39,929 nucleotides of DNA from Fimenecus sp045613065 (GCA_045613065.1 JAZLAH010000010.1:1-39929); one strand, 5' to 3'; shown: positions 8,346 to 16,927, counted from the first letter of the stretch. Notes: a model not told the origin generated them from the sequence alone. A program made the numbers and translations.

Positions 8346-9206
8346 CTATCTATTAATATCTCTATGAGATACAGAAACTTTAAATCCTTTTTCTTTTATT
8401 GCTTTATAAATAATTTCTGCAAAAACAACTGAACGATGCTTACCACCTGTACAACCAACTGAAATTGTAAGCTGACTTTTTCCTTCGGAAATATATAATG
8501 GAACAAGATATGTAACTAAATCAGTAAGCTTTGGTTCAAGATTTTTTGCTTCATCAAATCTCATAACATAATCACGGACTTCACTATCAAGTCCTGTCTG
8601 ATTCTTAAGTTCTGGAATGTAGAACGGGTTTGGCAAACAACGAACATCAAAAAGCAAATCAGAGTCTTTTGGAGAACCATATTTAAACCCAAAAGATACA
8701 ACATTGATTTTCATAGCTACAGTAAAATCATCAAGAAAAAGTTTTGAAACACGTTCTTTAAGCTGAGCAACTGATAAATATGACGAATCAACGACAAAAT
8801 CTGCTACATTTCTTATATCTTTGAGCATTTCACGTTCTTCTAGAACAATATCATTCAATGATTTTTCAGAATCATCATTCATAAGAGGATGCTTTCTTCT
8901 TGTTTCCTGATATCGACGAAGAATCACATCATTTTCTGCATCAAGAAACATTATTTTATATTGACAACCCATTTTTTTGAGTTCATCAAGAGCATATGGA
9001 AGGTAAGAAAAAGAATCACCAAGACGAACATCAGCAACTATCGCAACTTTTTCACGAATTTCAGCAGAATCATTAAGAAATCCAACAAATGTAGGTATAA
9101 GTTTCGGTGTCATATTATCAACACAGAAAAAACCAATATCCTCAAGAGAATCCATCACCCTTGATTTACCTGCACCTGACATTCCTGTAACGATTACAAG
9201 TTGCAT
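8346..9206 (-). CDS. rapZ: RapZ (YvcJ) family nucleotide-binding protein
   Basis: 286 residues. The N-terminal P-loop is GMSGAGKS at 8-15. The C-terminal domain has the characteristic GCTGGKHRSV motif near residue 255. In Escherichia coli RapZ is an RNA adapter that senses glucosamine-6-phosphate. In Bacillus the homologue YvcJ binds and hydrolyses nucleotides and affects competence. The longer frame begins at a GTG (9230). I chose the ATG at 9206 because GGAGGG lies just before it and the family begins with the LVIVTGMSGAGKS strand. This leaves a 16-base gap after murB. Confidence 0.94.
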   Translation of the reverse strand: MQLVIVTGMSGAGKSRVMDSLEDIGFFCVDNMTPKLIPTFVGFLNDSAEIREKVAIVADVRLGDSFSYLPYALDELKKMGCQYKIMFLDAENDVILRRYQETRRKHPLMNDDSEKSLNDIVLEEREMLKDIRNVADFVVDSSYLSVAQLKERVSKLFLDDFTVAMKINVVSFGFKYGSPKDSDLLFDVRCLPNPFYIPELKNQTGLDSEVRDYVMRFDEAKNLEPKLTDLVTYLVPLYISEGKSQLTISVGCTGGKHRSVVFAEIIYKAIKEKGFKVSVSHRDINR

Positions 9207-9222
9207 ATACGTCTTCCCTCCT

Positions 9223-10128
9223 TTACTCACCTACTATTTTCACTTCAGTTTCAAGCATTACTCCATGTTTTTCATGAACAATTCTCTGCACATCACCGAT
9301 AAGGGTAATAACATCTGTTGATGTTGCGCCACCTTTATTTATAACAAAACCAGCGTGTTTTTCACTTACCTGCGCTCCACCAACTGTATATCCCTTAAGT
9401 CCACAATCCTCAATTAATGCTCCTGCGAAATAGCCTTCAGGTCTTTTGAAGGTACTTCCTGCACTTGGATATTCAAGAGGTTGCTTATCTTTTCTTCGCC
9501 CCAGCTTATCATCCATAGTTTCTTTAATATCTCTTTTATCAGCTTTACGGAGTTTAAGAACTGCAGATGTGATTACAAAGCCATTTTTTGTATATGCACT
9601 GTATCGATATCCTAAATCAAGATTTTCTTTTGGAAGAGTGCCAACATCACCATTTTCATCTAAGTGATTAACTGAATACAGAACATCTTTCATTTCGCCA
9701 CCGTAAGCACCTGCATTCATATAAACTGCACCACCTAAAGTGCCTGGAATGCCATATGCAAACTCAAGTCCTGAAAGTGAATTTTCAAGTGCAAACATAC
9801 AAAGACTTTTTAACGATGCGCCAGCTTCACAATAAATTGTTGTTTCATCAACAAGTCTAATTTCAGATAATTTTGAACCGACTTTAATAACAACACCATT
9901 TATGCCTTTATCGGTAACTAAAAGATTTGAACCATTACCAATAATGAATGGTTTTATATTTTTTGAATACGAAAAAGCAATAATTTTATTAAGATTATCA
10001 ATAGAATCGGGTAAAATCAGGACACTTGCATTTCCGCCACATTTAAAACTTGTATATTTTTTCATGGGTGCATCTTTAATCACTTCTGCACCAATATTTT
10101 CAGCGAACAATGCGATTTCGTTATACAC
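9223..10128 (-). CDS. murB: UDP-N-acetylenolpyruvoylglucosamine reductase
   Basis: About 301 residues. This FAD enzyme makes UDP-N-acetylmuramate, the second committed step of peptidoglycan precursor synthesis. The FAD-binding region has NTSFxxGG-type YTSFKCGGNA and GNGSNLLV. The catalytic region has SGLEFAYGIPGTLGGAVYMNAGAYGG, and PSAGSTFKRP contains the serine of type II MurB. The frame is open back to a TTG that abuts the hprK stop. The GTG at 10128 has a proper GAAAGAAGG site six bases before it, so I prefer that start. A minus-strand operon member between hprK and rapZ. Confidence 0.93.
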   Translation of the reverse strand: MYNEIALFAENIGAEVIKDAPMKKYTSFKCGGNASVLILPDSIDNLNKIIAFSYSKNIKPFIIGNGSNLLVTDKGINGVVIKVGSKLSEIRLVDETTIYCEAGASLKSLCMFALENSLSGLEFAYGIPGTLGGAVYMNAGAYGGEMKDVLYSVNHLDENGDVGTLPKENLDLGYRYSAYTKNGFVITSAVLKLRKADKRDIKETMDDKLGRRKDKQPLEYPSAGSTFKRPEGYFAGALIEDCGLKGYTVGGAQVSEKHAGFVINKGGATSTDVITLIGDVQRIVHEKHGVMLETEVKIVGE

Positions 10129-10146
10129 TGATATACCTTCTTTCAA

Positions 10147-11115
10147 TTAATAATTTTGCCAGATGTCAATTTCCTGTGATTTTGGCTCATAACCCTCATC
10201 CATACCAAGGTGATGAAGAAGCTCACGAGCAGCATTATATCCCATTTTCTTCTGTCTGTTATTCATAGCAGCACACTCAATAATAACTGCAAGATTTCGG
10301 CCAGGTTTAACAGGGACAACTGTAAGTGGAATTTTAACATCCATAATATTTATGTACTCATTATCAAGTCCCATACGGTCATATACCTTTGAACTGTCCC
10401 AAGGTTCAAGCTGAATAACCATATTGATTTTTTCAGTAAGTTTAACTGCACCCATACCAAAAAGACGACGTGCATTGATAATACCTATTCCTCGAAGTTC
10501 AATAAAATGACGGATATTATCAGGTGCAGAGCCAACAAGTGTCTTTGCAGATGCTTTTCTTATTTCAACAGCATCATCGGCAATAAGACGATGACCACGC
10601 TTAATAAGCTCAATGGCTGTTTCACTTTTACCAACACCACTGTCACCTACAATTAAAACACCTTCACCATAAACCTCAACAAGTACACCATGACGAGTGA
10701 TACGAGGTGCAAGTGCTGTACCAAGGAAATAGATAAGGGTTGACATACTTGCAGAAGTTGCTTCAGCTGTTCTTAAAATTGGAACACGATATTTTTCTGC
10801 AAACTCAACCATACCATCAAGAGGTTCAAGACTTCTTGTAATAATTACAACAGATGGCTGTTTGCTGAATAATCTTTCAATACATTCAAGTTGCTGTTCT
10901 TTACTGAAAGACTTTACAAATTCAAATTCAGAAAAGCCAAGATACTGAACACGAGCTGGGTCGAAATATTTGTCATTACTCGCAAGTAAGAGTCCTGGTC
11001 TGTTAACCTCCTGAGATGTTATTGCAAGTTCAGATGCGTCACAAGGTAAATATATTGTTTCAAAACCAAATTCATTTATAATTTTATCTAAAGAAACAGA
11101 ATACTTTGATGCCAA
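10147..11115 (-). CDS. hprK: HPr kinase/phosphorylase
   Basis: 322 residues. It phosphorylates HPr on Ser46 in response to glycolytic intermediates and reverses this with phosphate, controlling carbon catabolite repression in Firmicutes. The catalytic histidine H142 (ITRHGVLVEVYGEGVLI), Walker A GDSGVGKS (157-164), the acidic pair at 180-181 and the C-terminal signature around ELRGIGIINARRLFG are all present. Translation appears to start at TTG, preceded by AAAGGGGAG. It heads an operon running at least to yraN, with a clear promoter upstream. No PTS genes lie nearby. Confidence 0.95.
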   Translation of the reverse strand: MASKYSVSLDKIINEFGFETIYLPCDASELAITSQEVNRPGLLLASNDKYFDPARVQYLGFSEFEFVKSFSKEQQLECIERLFSKQPSVVIITRSLEPLDGMVEFAEKYRVPILRTAEATSASMSTLIYFLGTALAPRITRHGVLVEVYGEGVLIVGDSGVGKSETAIELIKRGHRLIADDAVEIRKASAKTLVGSAPDNIRHFIELRGIGIINARRLFGMGAVKLTEKINMVIQLEPWDSSKVYDRMGLDNEYINIMDVKIPLTVVPVKPGRNLAVIIECAAMNNRQKKMGYNAARELLHHLGMDEGYEPKSQEIDIWQNY

Positions 11116-11152
11116 AACGCCTATCTCCCCTTTATAAGAATATATTTAAGTT

Positions 11153-11181
11153 ATTATATAACATTCTATCGAAATTTCCAA
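11153..11181 (-). promoter_or_regulatory. Promoter for the hprK-murB-rapZ-whiA operon
   Basis: On the minus strand TTGGAA (11176-11181) and TATAAT (11153-11158) are exactly 17 bases apart and about 40 bases upstream of the hprK TTG start. Confidence 0.75.
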
Positions 11182-11220
11182 TAGTTTTTTAAATTATTTT
11201 TAATTATTTTTATACAAACC

Positions 11221-11250
11221 GAACCCGACAGGATATTTCCCATCGGGTTC
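11221..11250. terminator. Hairpin between the SASP gene and the hprK promoter, likely terminator
   Basis: Stem GAACCCGA/TCGGGTTC with further inner GG/CC pairing. It lies 20 bases after the stop of the minus-strand SASP gene and should end that transcript. The better T-run (TTTTAGTTT) is on the plus side, so its minus-strand efficiency is uncertain. Confidence 0.6.
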
Positions 11251-11270
11251 TTTTAGTTTACGAAAACACG

Positions 11271-11465
11271 TTATTTCATATTTTCTTCGTATGACTTAAT
11301 CATCTTTTTAACCATCTGACCGCCGACACTACCTGCCTGCTTTGAAGTAAGGTCACCGTTGTAGCCCTGCTTAAGATTTACGCCAACTTCTGAAGCTGCT
11401 TCCATCTTGAAACGGTCGAGAGCCTCACGAGCTTCTGGTACTACGTTCTTATTACCTCTTGACAT
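11271..11465 (-). CDS. Alpha/beta-type small acid-soluble spore protein
   Basis: 64 residues with the family core. ALDRFKMEAASEVGV contains the site cut by germination protease GPR (usually FEIASE, here MEAASE). SKQAGSVGGQMVKKMI matches the conserved second half. Such proteins coat spore DNA in an A-like form, protect it from UV and heat, and are degraded on germination. The gpr protease gene is about 4.3 kb away. The start has AAGGGGTG upstream. Transcription is expected from a sigma-G promoter, but I could not place one with confidence. Confidence 0.95.
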   Translation of the reverse strand: MSRGNKNVVPEAREALDRFKMEAASEVGVNLKQGYNGDLTSKQAGSVGGQMVKKMIKSYEENMK

Positions 11466-11559
11466 CTGAATACACCCCTTATCAATTAAAGTTTTATATC
11501 AATTGCGTTTGCAGTAGTAGTTTTAACAGTTATAACACTTTTATAATTGATAATTTTTG

Positions 11560-12426
11560 TTAATTCATCGGGTAATCTCTTAATGAACGAAATTCATATC
11601 CTTGACGCTTTGCTTCATCAATTATTTCATCAAGAGCGTTTGCATTATCAGGTGAAACTGAGTGCAATAATATTACTGCTCCTGGATGAAGTCTTGAAAC
11701 GACTTTATCATAAGCATATTGCTCACCTTTCTGATTATTCAAATCCCAATCTGCATATGCTAAAGACCAGAAAACACTTGTATAACCTAAAGAATTCACA
11801 ACATTTAATGCGTTGTCTGTATATTCACCTTTTGGAAATCTAAAATAAGGTTCACTATAATTAAAATTTTCTTTTAAATACTTTTCCATTCCAACAACTT
11901 CTTCTTTCATCTGTTCTATACTGATTTCAGCAAAAGACGGATGTGTTACAGAGTGATTTCCAACAATATGACCTTCATTTATCATCCTTTTGATTAATTC
12001 AGGATTTTCCTTAACCTGTGGCAAAGTACAGAAAAATGCCCCGTCAACCTTCTTTTCCTTTAAAATATCAAGAATTTTTGATGTGTAACCATTTTCGTAA
12101 CCACAATCAAAAGTCAGATACAAAACTTTCTTCTTTGATTTAGTATCAAGACAAAATGCGTTAAAACCATTTTCATAAAAATATTTCTGTGCATTTATTG
12201 ATATTTCATTTGCAACACCATTTTTTGCAACACCATAACTATGAGATTTTGTTGCATTTTTACTTTCTGCCATAGGTTCAGGTGAAACTGAAGTTTCATT
12301 ATTGTTATTTGTTGTGGAAGCTTCAGAACTTGTTTCAGGCTCATATTCAGGTACGGATTTTCTTCCACAAGATGAAAGTAAACATATAGTGAGAATTACA
12401 CAAATTACTTTAACAATACTTTTCAT
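11560..12426 (-). CDS. PdaA-like polysaccharide deacetylase lipoprotein
   Basis: 288 residues. An N-terminal lipobox LLSSC places the modified cysteine at C20, so the mature protein is anchored on the outer membrane face. A low-complexity Ser/Thr/Asn linker runs to about residue 60. A NodB deacetylase domain follows: TFDCGY at 105-110 with the metal-binding Asp, HSVTH at 158-162 with the metal histidines, then RFPKGEY and LLHS. The TFDCGYENGY form is typical of PdaA, which deacetylates muramic acid to make the muramic-delta-lactam of spore cortex. PdaA itself is not usually a lipoprotein, so the exact substrate is inferred. The start has AGAGGAA upstream. Confidence 0.88.
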   Translation of the reverse strand: MKSIVKVICVILTICLLSSCGRKSVPEYEPETSSEASTTNNNNETSVSPEPMAESKNATKSHSYGVAKNGVANEISINAQKYFYENGFNAFCLDTKSKKKVLYLTFDCGYENGYTSKILDILKEKKVDGAFFCTLPQVKENPELIKRMINEGHIVGNHSVTHPSFAEISIEQMKEEVVGMEKYLKENFNYSEPYFRFPKGEYTDNALNVVNSLGYTSVFWSLAYADWDLNNQKGEQYAYDKVVSRLHPGAVILLHSVSPDNANALDEIIDEAKRQGYEFRSLRDYPMN

Positions 12427-12437
12427 TTGTGTTCCTC

Positions 12438-12617
12438 TTAGTTCATCATCTTGTTAACGCTGTCAACAACATCATTAACTGTATTCATGGCTTTTTTTGC
12501 AGTTTTCTTCATCTTCTTTTTAGTGCCTTTATCAGTCATTGAGTTTGTTACAGCCATTGCAGCCGTTCCTGCAAGCATACCTGCACCTACAACCTTACCA
12601 ACTTGTTTCTTATCCAT
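12438..12617 (-). CDS. Small membrane protein, 59 residues, unknown
   Basis: A short gene with a strong GAAAGGAG site before ATG. The protein begins MDKKQVGKVVGAGMLAG and has one hydrophobic Gly/Ala segment (about 8-25) followed by a Lys-rich amphipathic tail (KGTKKKMKKTAKK) and a terminal helix. It looks like a single-pass membrane protein with a basic cytoplasmic tail. It ends 12 bases before the deacetylase gene, so the two are probably co-transcribed. I do not recognise a family. Confidence 0.75.
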   Translation of the reverse strand: MDKKQVGKVVGAGMLAGTAAMAVTNSMTDKGTKKKMKKTAKKAMNTVNDVVDSVNKMMN

Positions 12618-12776
12618 TTTCTTTCTCCTTTCTTTCAGATTTGCTCAACAAATTTTTGAGGAGCAAAAATATTTTTTGAAAGAAAGTAAAAAAAATTATC
12701 AAATTGTGTTTTAAATTATTACTAAAAATGTTATTATATTTTTGAAATTGAAATTTTTAAAAATAAGGTGATAAAA

Positions 12777-13283
12777 ATGACATTGAATATAGTAATGGTT
12801 GAACCTGAAATCCCACAGAATACAGGTAATGTTGCAAGAACTTGTGCTGCAACAGGTGCAAGATTGCATCTTGTTGGCAAAATGGGATTTACTCCTGATG
12901 ACAAAAAACTTAAAAGAGCAGGTCTTGACTATTGGTATCTTCTTGATATTACATATTACGACACAATGGAAGAATTTTTCGAGAAAAACAAGGGTGGAAA
13001 TTTCTTCTATTTTTCAACAAAAGCACAGAAAAGACATTCCGATGTTTCATACCCTGATAATACATATCTTGTTTTCGGTAAAGAAACAGCAGGACTTCCT
13101 GAGGATTTGCTCTTTGCAAATGCTGATAAATGCGTAAGAATCCCAATGATTGACGAAGCAAGAAGCCTTAATCTCTCAAATGCCGTTGCAATCGGTGTTT
13201 ATGAGACACTTCGTCAATGGGACTACCCTACACTTCTCGAATCAGGAGAATTGAGAAATTATAATTGGGCAGACCAGCAGTAA
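12777..13283 (+). CDS. trmL: tRNA (cytidine/uridine-34-2'-O)-methyltransferase TrmL
   Basis: 168 residues of the SPOUT superfamily. It methylates the wobble-base ribose of tRNA-Leu species using S-adenosylmethionine. The N-terminal EPEIPQNTGNVARTCAATG, the middle FGKETAGLP and the C-terminal knot RSLNLSNAVAIGVYE are all signature blocks. I use ATG 12777 because AAGGTG, which itself contains an in-frame GTG at 12768, is its ribosome binding site. A tRNA-Leu(CAA), a known type of substrate, lies about 7 kb away. It is a single gene ended by a strong hairpin. Confidence 0.94.
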   Translation: MTLNIVMVEPEIPQNTGNVARTCAATGARLHLVGKMGFTPDDKKLKRAGLDYWYLLDITYYDTMEEFFEKNKGGNFFYFSTKAQKRHSDVSYPDNTYLVFGKETAGLPEDLLFANADKCVRIPMIDEARSLNLSNAVAIGVYETLRQWDYPTLLESGELRNYNWADQQ

Positions 13284-13317
13284 AGTGCAAAACGCAAAAG
13301 TATTTATAAATAGCAAA

Positions 13318-13355
13318 AACGCACCTGACTAAATTAGTCGGGTGCGTTGGTTTTT
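13318..13355. terminator. Bidirectional intrinsic terminator between trmL and the YhaM-like gene
   Basis: A long stem AACGCACC-TGACTA with TAGTC-GGGTGCGTT (13318-13348) has TTTTT after it on the plus strand, and GTTTTTGC on the minus side. It separates two convergent genes and can serve both. Confidence 0.9.
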
Positions 13356-13407
13356 ATTTAGAGATTCTTCACATACGCTCAGAATTACACATAAATTTAA
13401 ATCTATT

Positions 13408-14373
13408 TTATAATAAATCAACCTTTAATTCTTCATCGTTGTATTTATAGAATTTTCTGTCATCAAGTGCCCAGAGACGATTTGTAAACTCACCTTTTTC
13501 GATTCCGCTGACCGCTTCCATAATCTCATAAATCTTTGCATCCATCGAGTCGAGTTGTGAAAGGAGTTCAGCTTCAAGAAACAATGGTCTTACAGCTGCA
13601 CCAAATTCAGGTTCACCGTGATGAGATATGATCATATGTTGTAAAAGCATTGATTTTTCTTTATCGATACCGAGTTTCTGTCCTGCCTCTTTTACCATCA
13701 TAGCTCCCATTACAAGATGTCCTATAAGGTTACCTTCAACAGTATATCCTGATGCAATTCCTGTTTCCTTAACCTCAAACTCGATTGTTTTTGCTATATC
13801 GTGGAGAATTGCACCTGAAATCAACAACTCACGATTCACAAAAGGATAAACTTTACAAACTGATTCACAAAGCTTAACGATTGAGGCAGTATGCATTAAG
13901 AGTCCACAACGGATAGCGTGGTGAAGACGGAATGCTGCAGGGAAATAGAGAATTTTCTCTTTATTTTCTTCAAGAAGATATATAACAATCTTTTTTAAAT
14001 CCGCATCTTTAAATGCATTTACCAATGAAATCAAATGATTGTACATATCTTCACCTGAGTAATCAGCTGATTTTACAAAATCTGAAACATCAACGTTATC
14101 ACTTTCAATTACAGGACGGATTCGCTCAATTCTCAACTGGTCATGACCATTATACTGAGAAATAGCACCTCTTACCTTTACAAACATATCTGTTTCATAT
14201 TTACCGTGTGCTGACTCGTTATAATCCCACAATTTTGCAAAAATTTCACCATCTTTATCTGAAAGCACAAGGTCAAGATAGCTATTTCCGTTTTTTGCCA
14301 TTTTCTTATCGCATTGTTTAATGACTGCAAAACCTTCAACAAGTCCGTTATTACCAATATCTTTAAAATTCAT
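13408..14373 (-). CDS. YhaM-like 3'-5' exoribonuclease (OB fold plus HD domain)
   Basis: 321 residues. The N-terminal OB-fold nucleic-acid-binding domain (about 8-95; DLVLSDKDGEIFAKLWDY) is followed by an HD phosphohydrolase domain. That has HHAIRCGLLMHT, then ISGAILHDIAKT containing the metal-binding HD pair, and later MIISHHGEPE. This architecture and length match Bacillus YhaM, a 3'-5' exonuclease acting on RNA and single-stranded DNA. The start lacks a strong Shine-Dalgarno at the usual spacing (GAAAGGA is about 14 bases away). The small ORF and spoIIP lie upstream. Confidence 0.9.
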   Translation of the reverse strand: MNFKDIGNNGLVEGFAVIKQCDKKMAKNGNSYLDLVLSDKDGEIFAKLWDYNESAHGKYETDMFVKVRGAISQYNGHDQLRIERIRPVIESDNVDVSDFVKSADYSGEDMYNHLISLVNAFKDADLKKIVIYLLEENKEKILYFPAAFRLHHAIRCGLLMHTASIVKLCESVCKVYPFVNRELLISGAILHDIAKTIEFEVKETGIASGYTVEGNLIGHLVMGAMMVKEAGQKLGIDKEKSMLLQHMIISHHGEPEFGAAVRPLFLEAELLSQLDSMDAKIYEIMEAVSGIEKGEFTNRLWALDDRKFYKYNDEELKVDLL

Positions 14374-14429
14374 AATCTATGTATAGTCCTTTCTTAGTCT
14401 CTATAATAAATTATACACGAAAGCAATGG

Positions 14430-14561
14430 CTATTGCAACCCAAAAAGCATTATGTCTGTATTGGTTTTTGCAATAAAGATCGAACAGACTAACATCGTTG
14501 TCAGTATTGTAACAATTACACAAATCAGATATGTTTTAATTAGTCTAGTCAATTCTGTCAT
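14430..14561 (-). CDS. 43-residue membrane protein overlapping the spoIIP stop, unknown
   Basis: The start ATG overlaps the spoIIP TGA as ATGA, so it is likely translated by coupling. The protein begins MTELTRLIKTYL and continues as a single hydrophobic segment (about 11-30, rich in Ile, Val, Leu and Thr). It ends in a short AKTNTDIMLFGLQ tail, giving a one-helix membrane peptide. The 56 bases after it, up to the YhaM-like gene, hold nothing obvious. I recognise no family. Its position suggests a forespore engulfment role beside SpoIIP (inference). Confidence 0.6.
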   Translation of the reverse strand: MTELTRLIKTYLICVIVTILTTMLVCSIFIAKTNTDIMLFGLQ

Positions 14562-15700
14562 TTAGTTTCATACTCCTTTAAAAATCCTGATAAAGACTCC
14601 GCAAAAAGCTCGGCTGAATATACTGCTTCGGACAATGTGTTTGCATCTGTACCAATTTCGATTAAAAGAGAACATGGTGTCAGGTGCATATTGTATTTTC
14701 GGCTGCAAAACATCAATGGCCTTACCAATTGTGGATTATCGTTTTTCAGCTTATTCTGTAACTGTATTGCAAAGGATAAATTCTTTTCCCAATTTGGGAA
14801 ATTAGTTACATTACCGTCTTCACAACCGCTGATTATCATAATTTGTGCAGCTTTTCTGCCGTTTATTTCTGCAACAGGCTTTACTCTCGAACCATCTTTT
14901 TGATAAATTGCATCTCGATGAATATCAAGTACTATCTGTATCGATGGGTTTTCTTTTAAAATCTTACTAATATTCTTGCAGGAACGTTCATATGACCCAC
15001 TATATTTTTTATCATAGATTGTTTTATCATGAATTGTTTTGTACCCATTATTTTCAAGAACTTTACAAATCTCTTCACCCACTCTTATCATATTCTCTCC
15101 TGAATTTTCACTTCTTGAGCTTCTTTCATTCGTATAAAAACCTCTGTCCAACAATTCATAGGTTTCTGTTGTATGAGTATGATATATAAGTACTGACGGG
15201 TCTTTCTTATCAATGTCAGCATAAACCTTACCATTCAAGTATTTTTGAATATCAATTTCGTGTTCAAGAGTAGTGTTTCTTACATATAATCCGTCAAGTT
15301 CTGAAGTTGCATTTTGTTTACTGTAATCTTTTTCGATTATTTTTCCATCATTGCTTGAATTAGCATAGTCCTTTTCTGCTTGTTTAATAAGTTTTTGAAT
15401 ATCAGGTGGAATAGTTGATGTTACAACTGCTGATACTTCTTTTTTAATGTTATCAGAAATTGCCATTTCATTTACGGAATCACTCTTTTCTTTTCCATTC
15501 ATTTGTTCAAGGATGATTTGTGGATTTGTCAAAACAGCACCTGCACAAATGATTTTTTCAAAAGTCTTTTCAATTCCACTAAAGAATATAGCTATAACTA
15601 AACTGACAGGAATAGCCAAAACTGAAATATACTGAAAAATTCTTTCCTGATTGTTTGTCCTGTTTTTCAAAAAAATCATCTCTTTTCGCATATTTATCAT
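14558..15700 (-). CDS. spoIIP: Stage II sporulation protein P
   Basis: About 380 residues. A membrane anchor (about 24-41) is followed by a variable linker and the SpoIIP amidase/endopeptidase domain. Visible motifs are LIYHTHTTETY (HTHTTE at 174-179, first zinc histidine and glutamate region), IVLDIHRDAIY (second histidine) and LLIEIGTDANT (catalytic glutamate). With SpoIID and SpoIIM, SpoIIP degrades septal peptidoglycan to drive forespore engulfment. The start is uncertain: ATG 15700, ATG 15691 and TTG 15670 are all in frame and none has a perfect ribosome binding site. It follows gpr, the conserved gpr-spoIIP order. Confidence 0.93.
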   Translation of the reverse strand: MINMRKEMIFLKNRTNNQERIFQYISVLAIPVSLVIAIFFSGIEKTFEKIICAGAVLTNPQIILEQMNGKEKSDSVNEMAISDNIKKEVSAVVTSTIPPDIQKLIKQAEKDYANSSNDGKIIEKDYSKQNATSELDGLYVRNTTLEHEIDIQKYLNGKVYADIDKKDPSVLIYHTHTTETYELLDRGFYTNERSSRSENSGENMIRVGEEICKVLENNGYKTIHDKTIYDKKYSGSYERSCKNISKILKENPSIQIVLDIHRDAIYQKDGSRVKPVAEINGRKAAQIMIISGCEDGNVTNFPNWEKNLSFAIQLQNKLKNDNPQLVRPLMFCSRKYNMHLTPCSLLIEIGTDANTLSEAVYSAELFAESLSGFLKEYETK

Positions 15701-15726
15701 TTCAAATTATGCGAAAAAACATCAAG

Positions 15727-16545
15727 TTATGATAATGCTAAAAATGTTTCTGCTTCAAGATTAGGCTGCAAAGCACAATTTATGCTTAAAGCTAAAAGAT
15801 TTGCTGCACGGCTGACGATTGTATCAATCTCCTTTGGTGTTACAATCATATTCTCATCTCGTTCAAGGTCCATTACCGTAGGCACACCCATAGTCACAAC
15901 GGGAATTCCAAGTGTTGATTTGTCAATAGTTTTTCTAAAATTTCCAACTCCAGCTCCAGGTGTTATTCCCGTATCAGAAAGTTGTACGGTTTTTCCAAGA
16001 CTTGTTAGTTTTCCACAAGCTAATGCATCAACTATTATTACTGCATCTGGCTTTACAAACTCAACAATACCATTGATATATTCTGCAGTTTCTATACCTG
16101 TCTGCCCCAAAACTCCTGTTGAAATTGATGCAACCGGATTTAAATTCGGTAACCTCTGTCTTAACTCCTCAAAATTTTCAAAATGTCTTGTAGAAAAAAT
16201 CTTCTTTGCACACAAAGGCCCTAAAGCATCAGGTGTGATATTATCATTTCCAAGACCTGCAACGAGAAATGTTTCAGCATTTTTTGGAAGCAACTCTTTT
16301 ATTATATCCGTTAAAATCTTTAATCGTACATCAAGCAACTCACTCTCGTGAGAAAATTCAGGTAAATCAACTGTATAATATTTACCCATAGGCTTTTCCA
16401 TTATTTTCTCGCCATCTAGACTCGTTATTTCTACCCTTACAATTTCCACATCACCTTTTTTCCATTTGTTTACAGTTACACCTTTTTTGTGGGTTTCATT
16501 CAAAAAATCGTGTCTTTCCAGGGCAATATCTGTTCTGATATTCAT
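15727..16545 (-). CDS. gpr: Germination protease GPR
   Basis: 272 residues. The aspartic protease-like enzyme GPR cuts alpha/beta SASPs at the start of germination. The N-terminal NIRTDIALERHDFL is typical of the zymogen pro-region. The core has FLVAGLGNDNITPDALGP, where the conserved Asp residues lie, then DAVIIVDALACG and TPGAGVGNFRKTID. It is shorter than the Bacillus form (about 370), as is usual in Clostridia. The start has AAGGAG. It is followed by spoIIP after 26 bases. Confidence 0.95.
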   Translation of the reverse strand: MNIRTDIALERHDFLNETHKKGVTVNKWKKGDVEIVRVEITSLDGEKIMEKPMGKYYTVDLPEFSHESELLDVRLKILTDIIKELLPKNAETFLVAGLGNDNITPDALGPLCAKKIFSTRHFENFEELRQRLPNLNPVASISTGVLGQTGIETAEYINGIVEFVKPDAVIIVDALACGKLTSLGKTVQLSDTGITPGAGVGNFRKTIDKSTLGIPVVTMGVPTVMDLERDENMIVTPKEIDTIVSRAANLLALSINCALQPNLEAETFLALS

Positions 16546-16593
16546 ATTTAGCTCCTTGTTTATAAAAAATAATAATCAATTTGAAAAAATAAC

Positions 16594-16622
16594 TTGATTT
16601 TTGTTTTATTTCGTGGTAACAT
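16594..16622 (+). promoter_or_regulatory. Promoter for rpsT
   Basis: TTGATT (16594-16599) and TAACAT (16617-16622) are 17 bases apart, about 35 bases before the rpsT start. Confidence 0.65.
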
Positions 16623-16656
16623 ATGTATCTGTAAATACGAAGGAGGTGTAACGAAT

Positions 16657-16914
16657 ATGCCAAATATCAAATCAGCTAAAAAGCGTGTTCTCGTTAACAA
16701 GACAAAGGCACAGCGTAACAAGTCAGCAAACTCTGCTCTTAAGACAGCTATCAAAAAAGCAAATGTTGCTATTGAAACAAATGCTGCTGATAAAAACGAC
16801 CTTGTAAAAGTTGCTGTTAAGAAAATCGACCAGGCTGCTGCTAAGGGTCTTCTTCATAAGAATAATGCAGCTCGTAAAAAGTCTGCTCTCGTTACAAAGC
16901 TTAACAAGGCTTAA
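16657..16914 (+). CDS. rpsT: 30S ribosomal protein S20
   Basis: 85 residues, Lys/Ala-rich, MPNIKSAKKRVLVNKT at the N-terminus and a C-terminal KGLLHKNNAARKKSAL block that define S20. It binds 16S rRNA early in 30S assembly. The start is fixed by AGGAGGTG at 16641-16648; a longer in-frame reading upstream is not translated from a ribosome site. It is a stand-alone unit with its own promoter and terminator, divergent from gpr. Confidence 0.97.
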   Translation: MPNIKSAKKRVLVNKTKAQRNKSANSALKTAIKKANVAIETNAADKNDLVKVAVKKIDQAAAKGLLHKNNAARKKSALVTKLNKA

Positions 16915-16927
16915 TTACGTAGTTCTT

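Noticed and set aside
12640..12667. TTTGCTC/GAGCAAA hairpin upstream of the 59-residue membrane protein
   Set aside because: The short, AT-rich stem with a long loop could form by chance, and no regulatory class matches it.
15782..16351. A 189-residue open frame on the plus strand opposite gpr
   Set aside because: It is the antisense image of a well-supported germination protease; it has no ribosome site and no recognisable domain.
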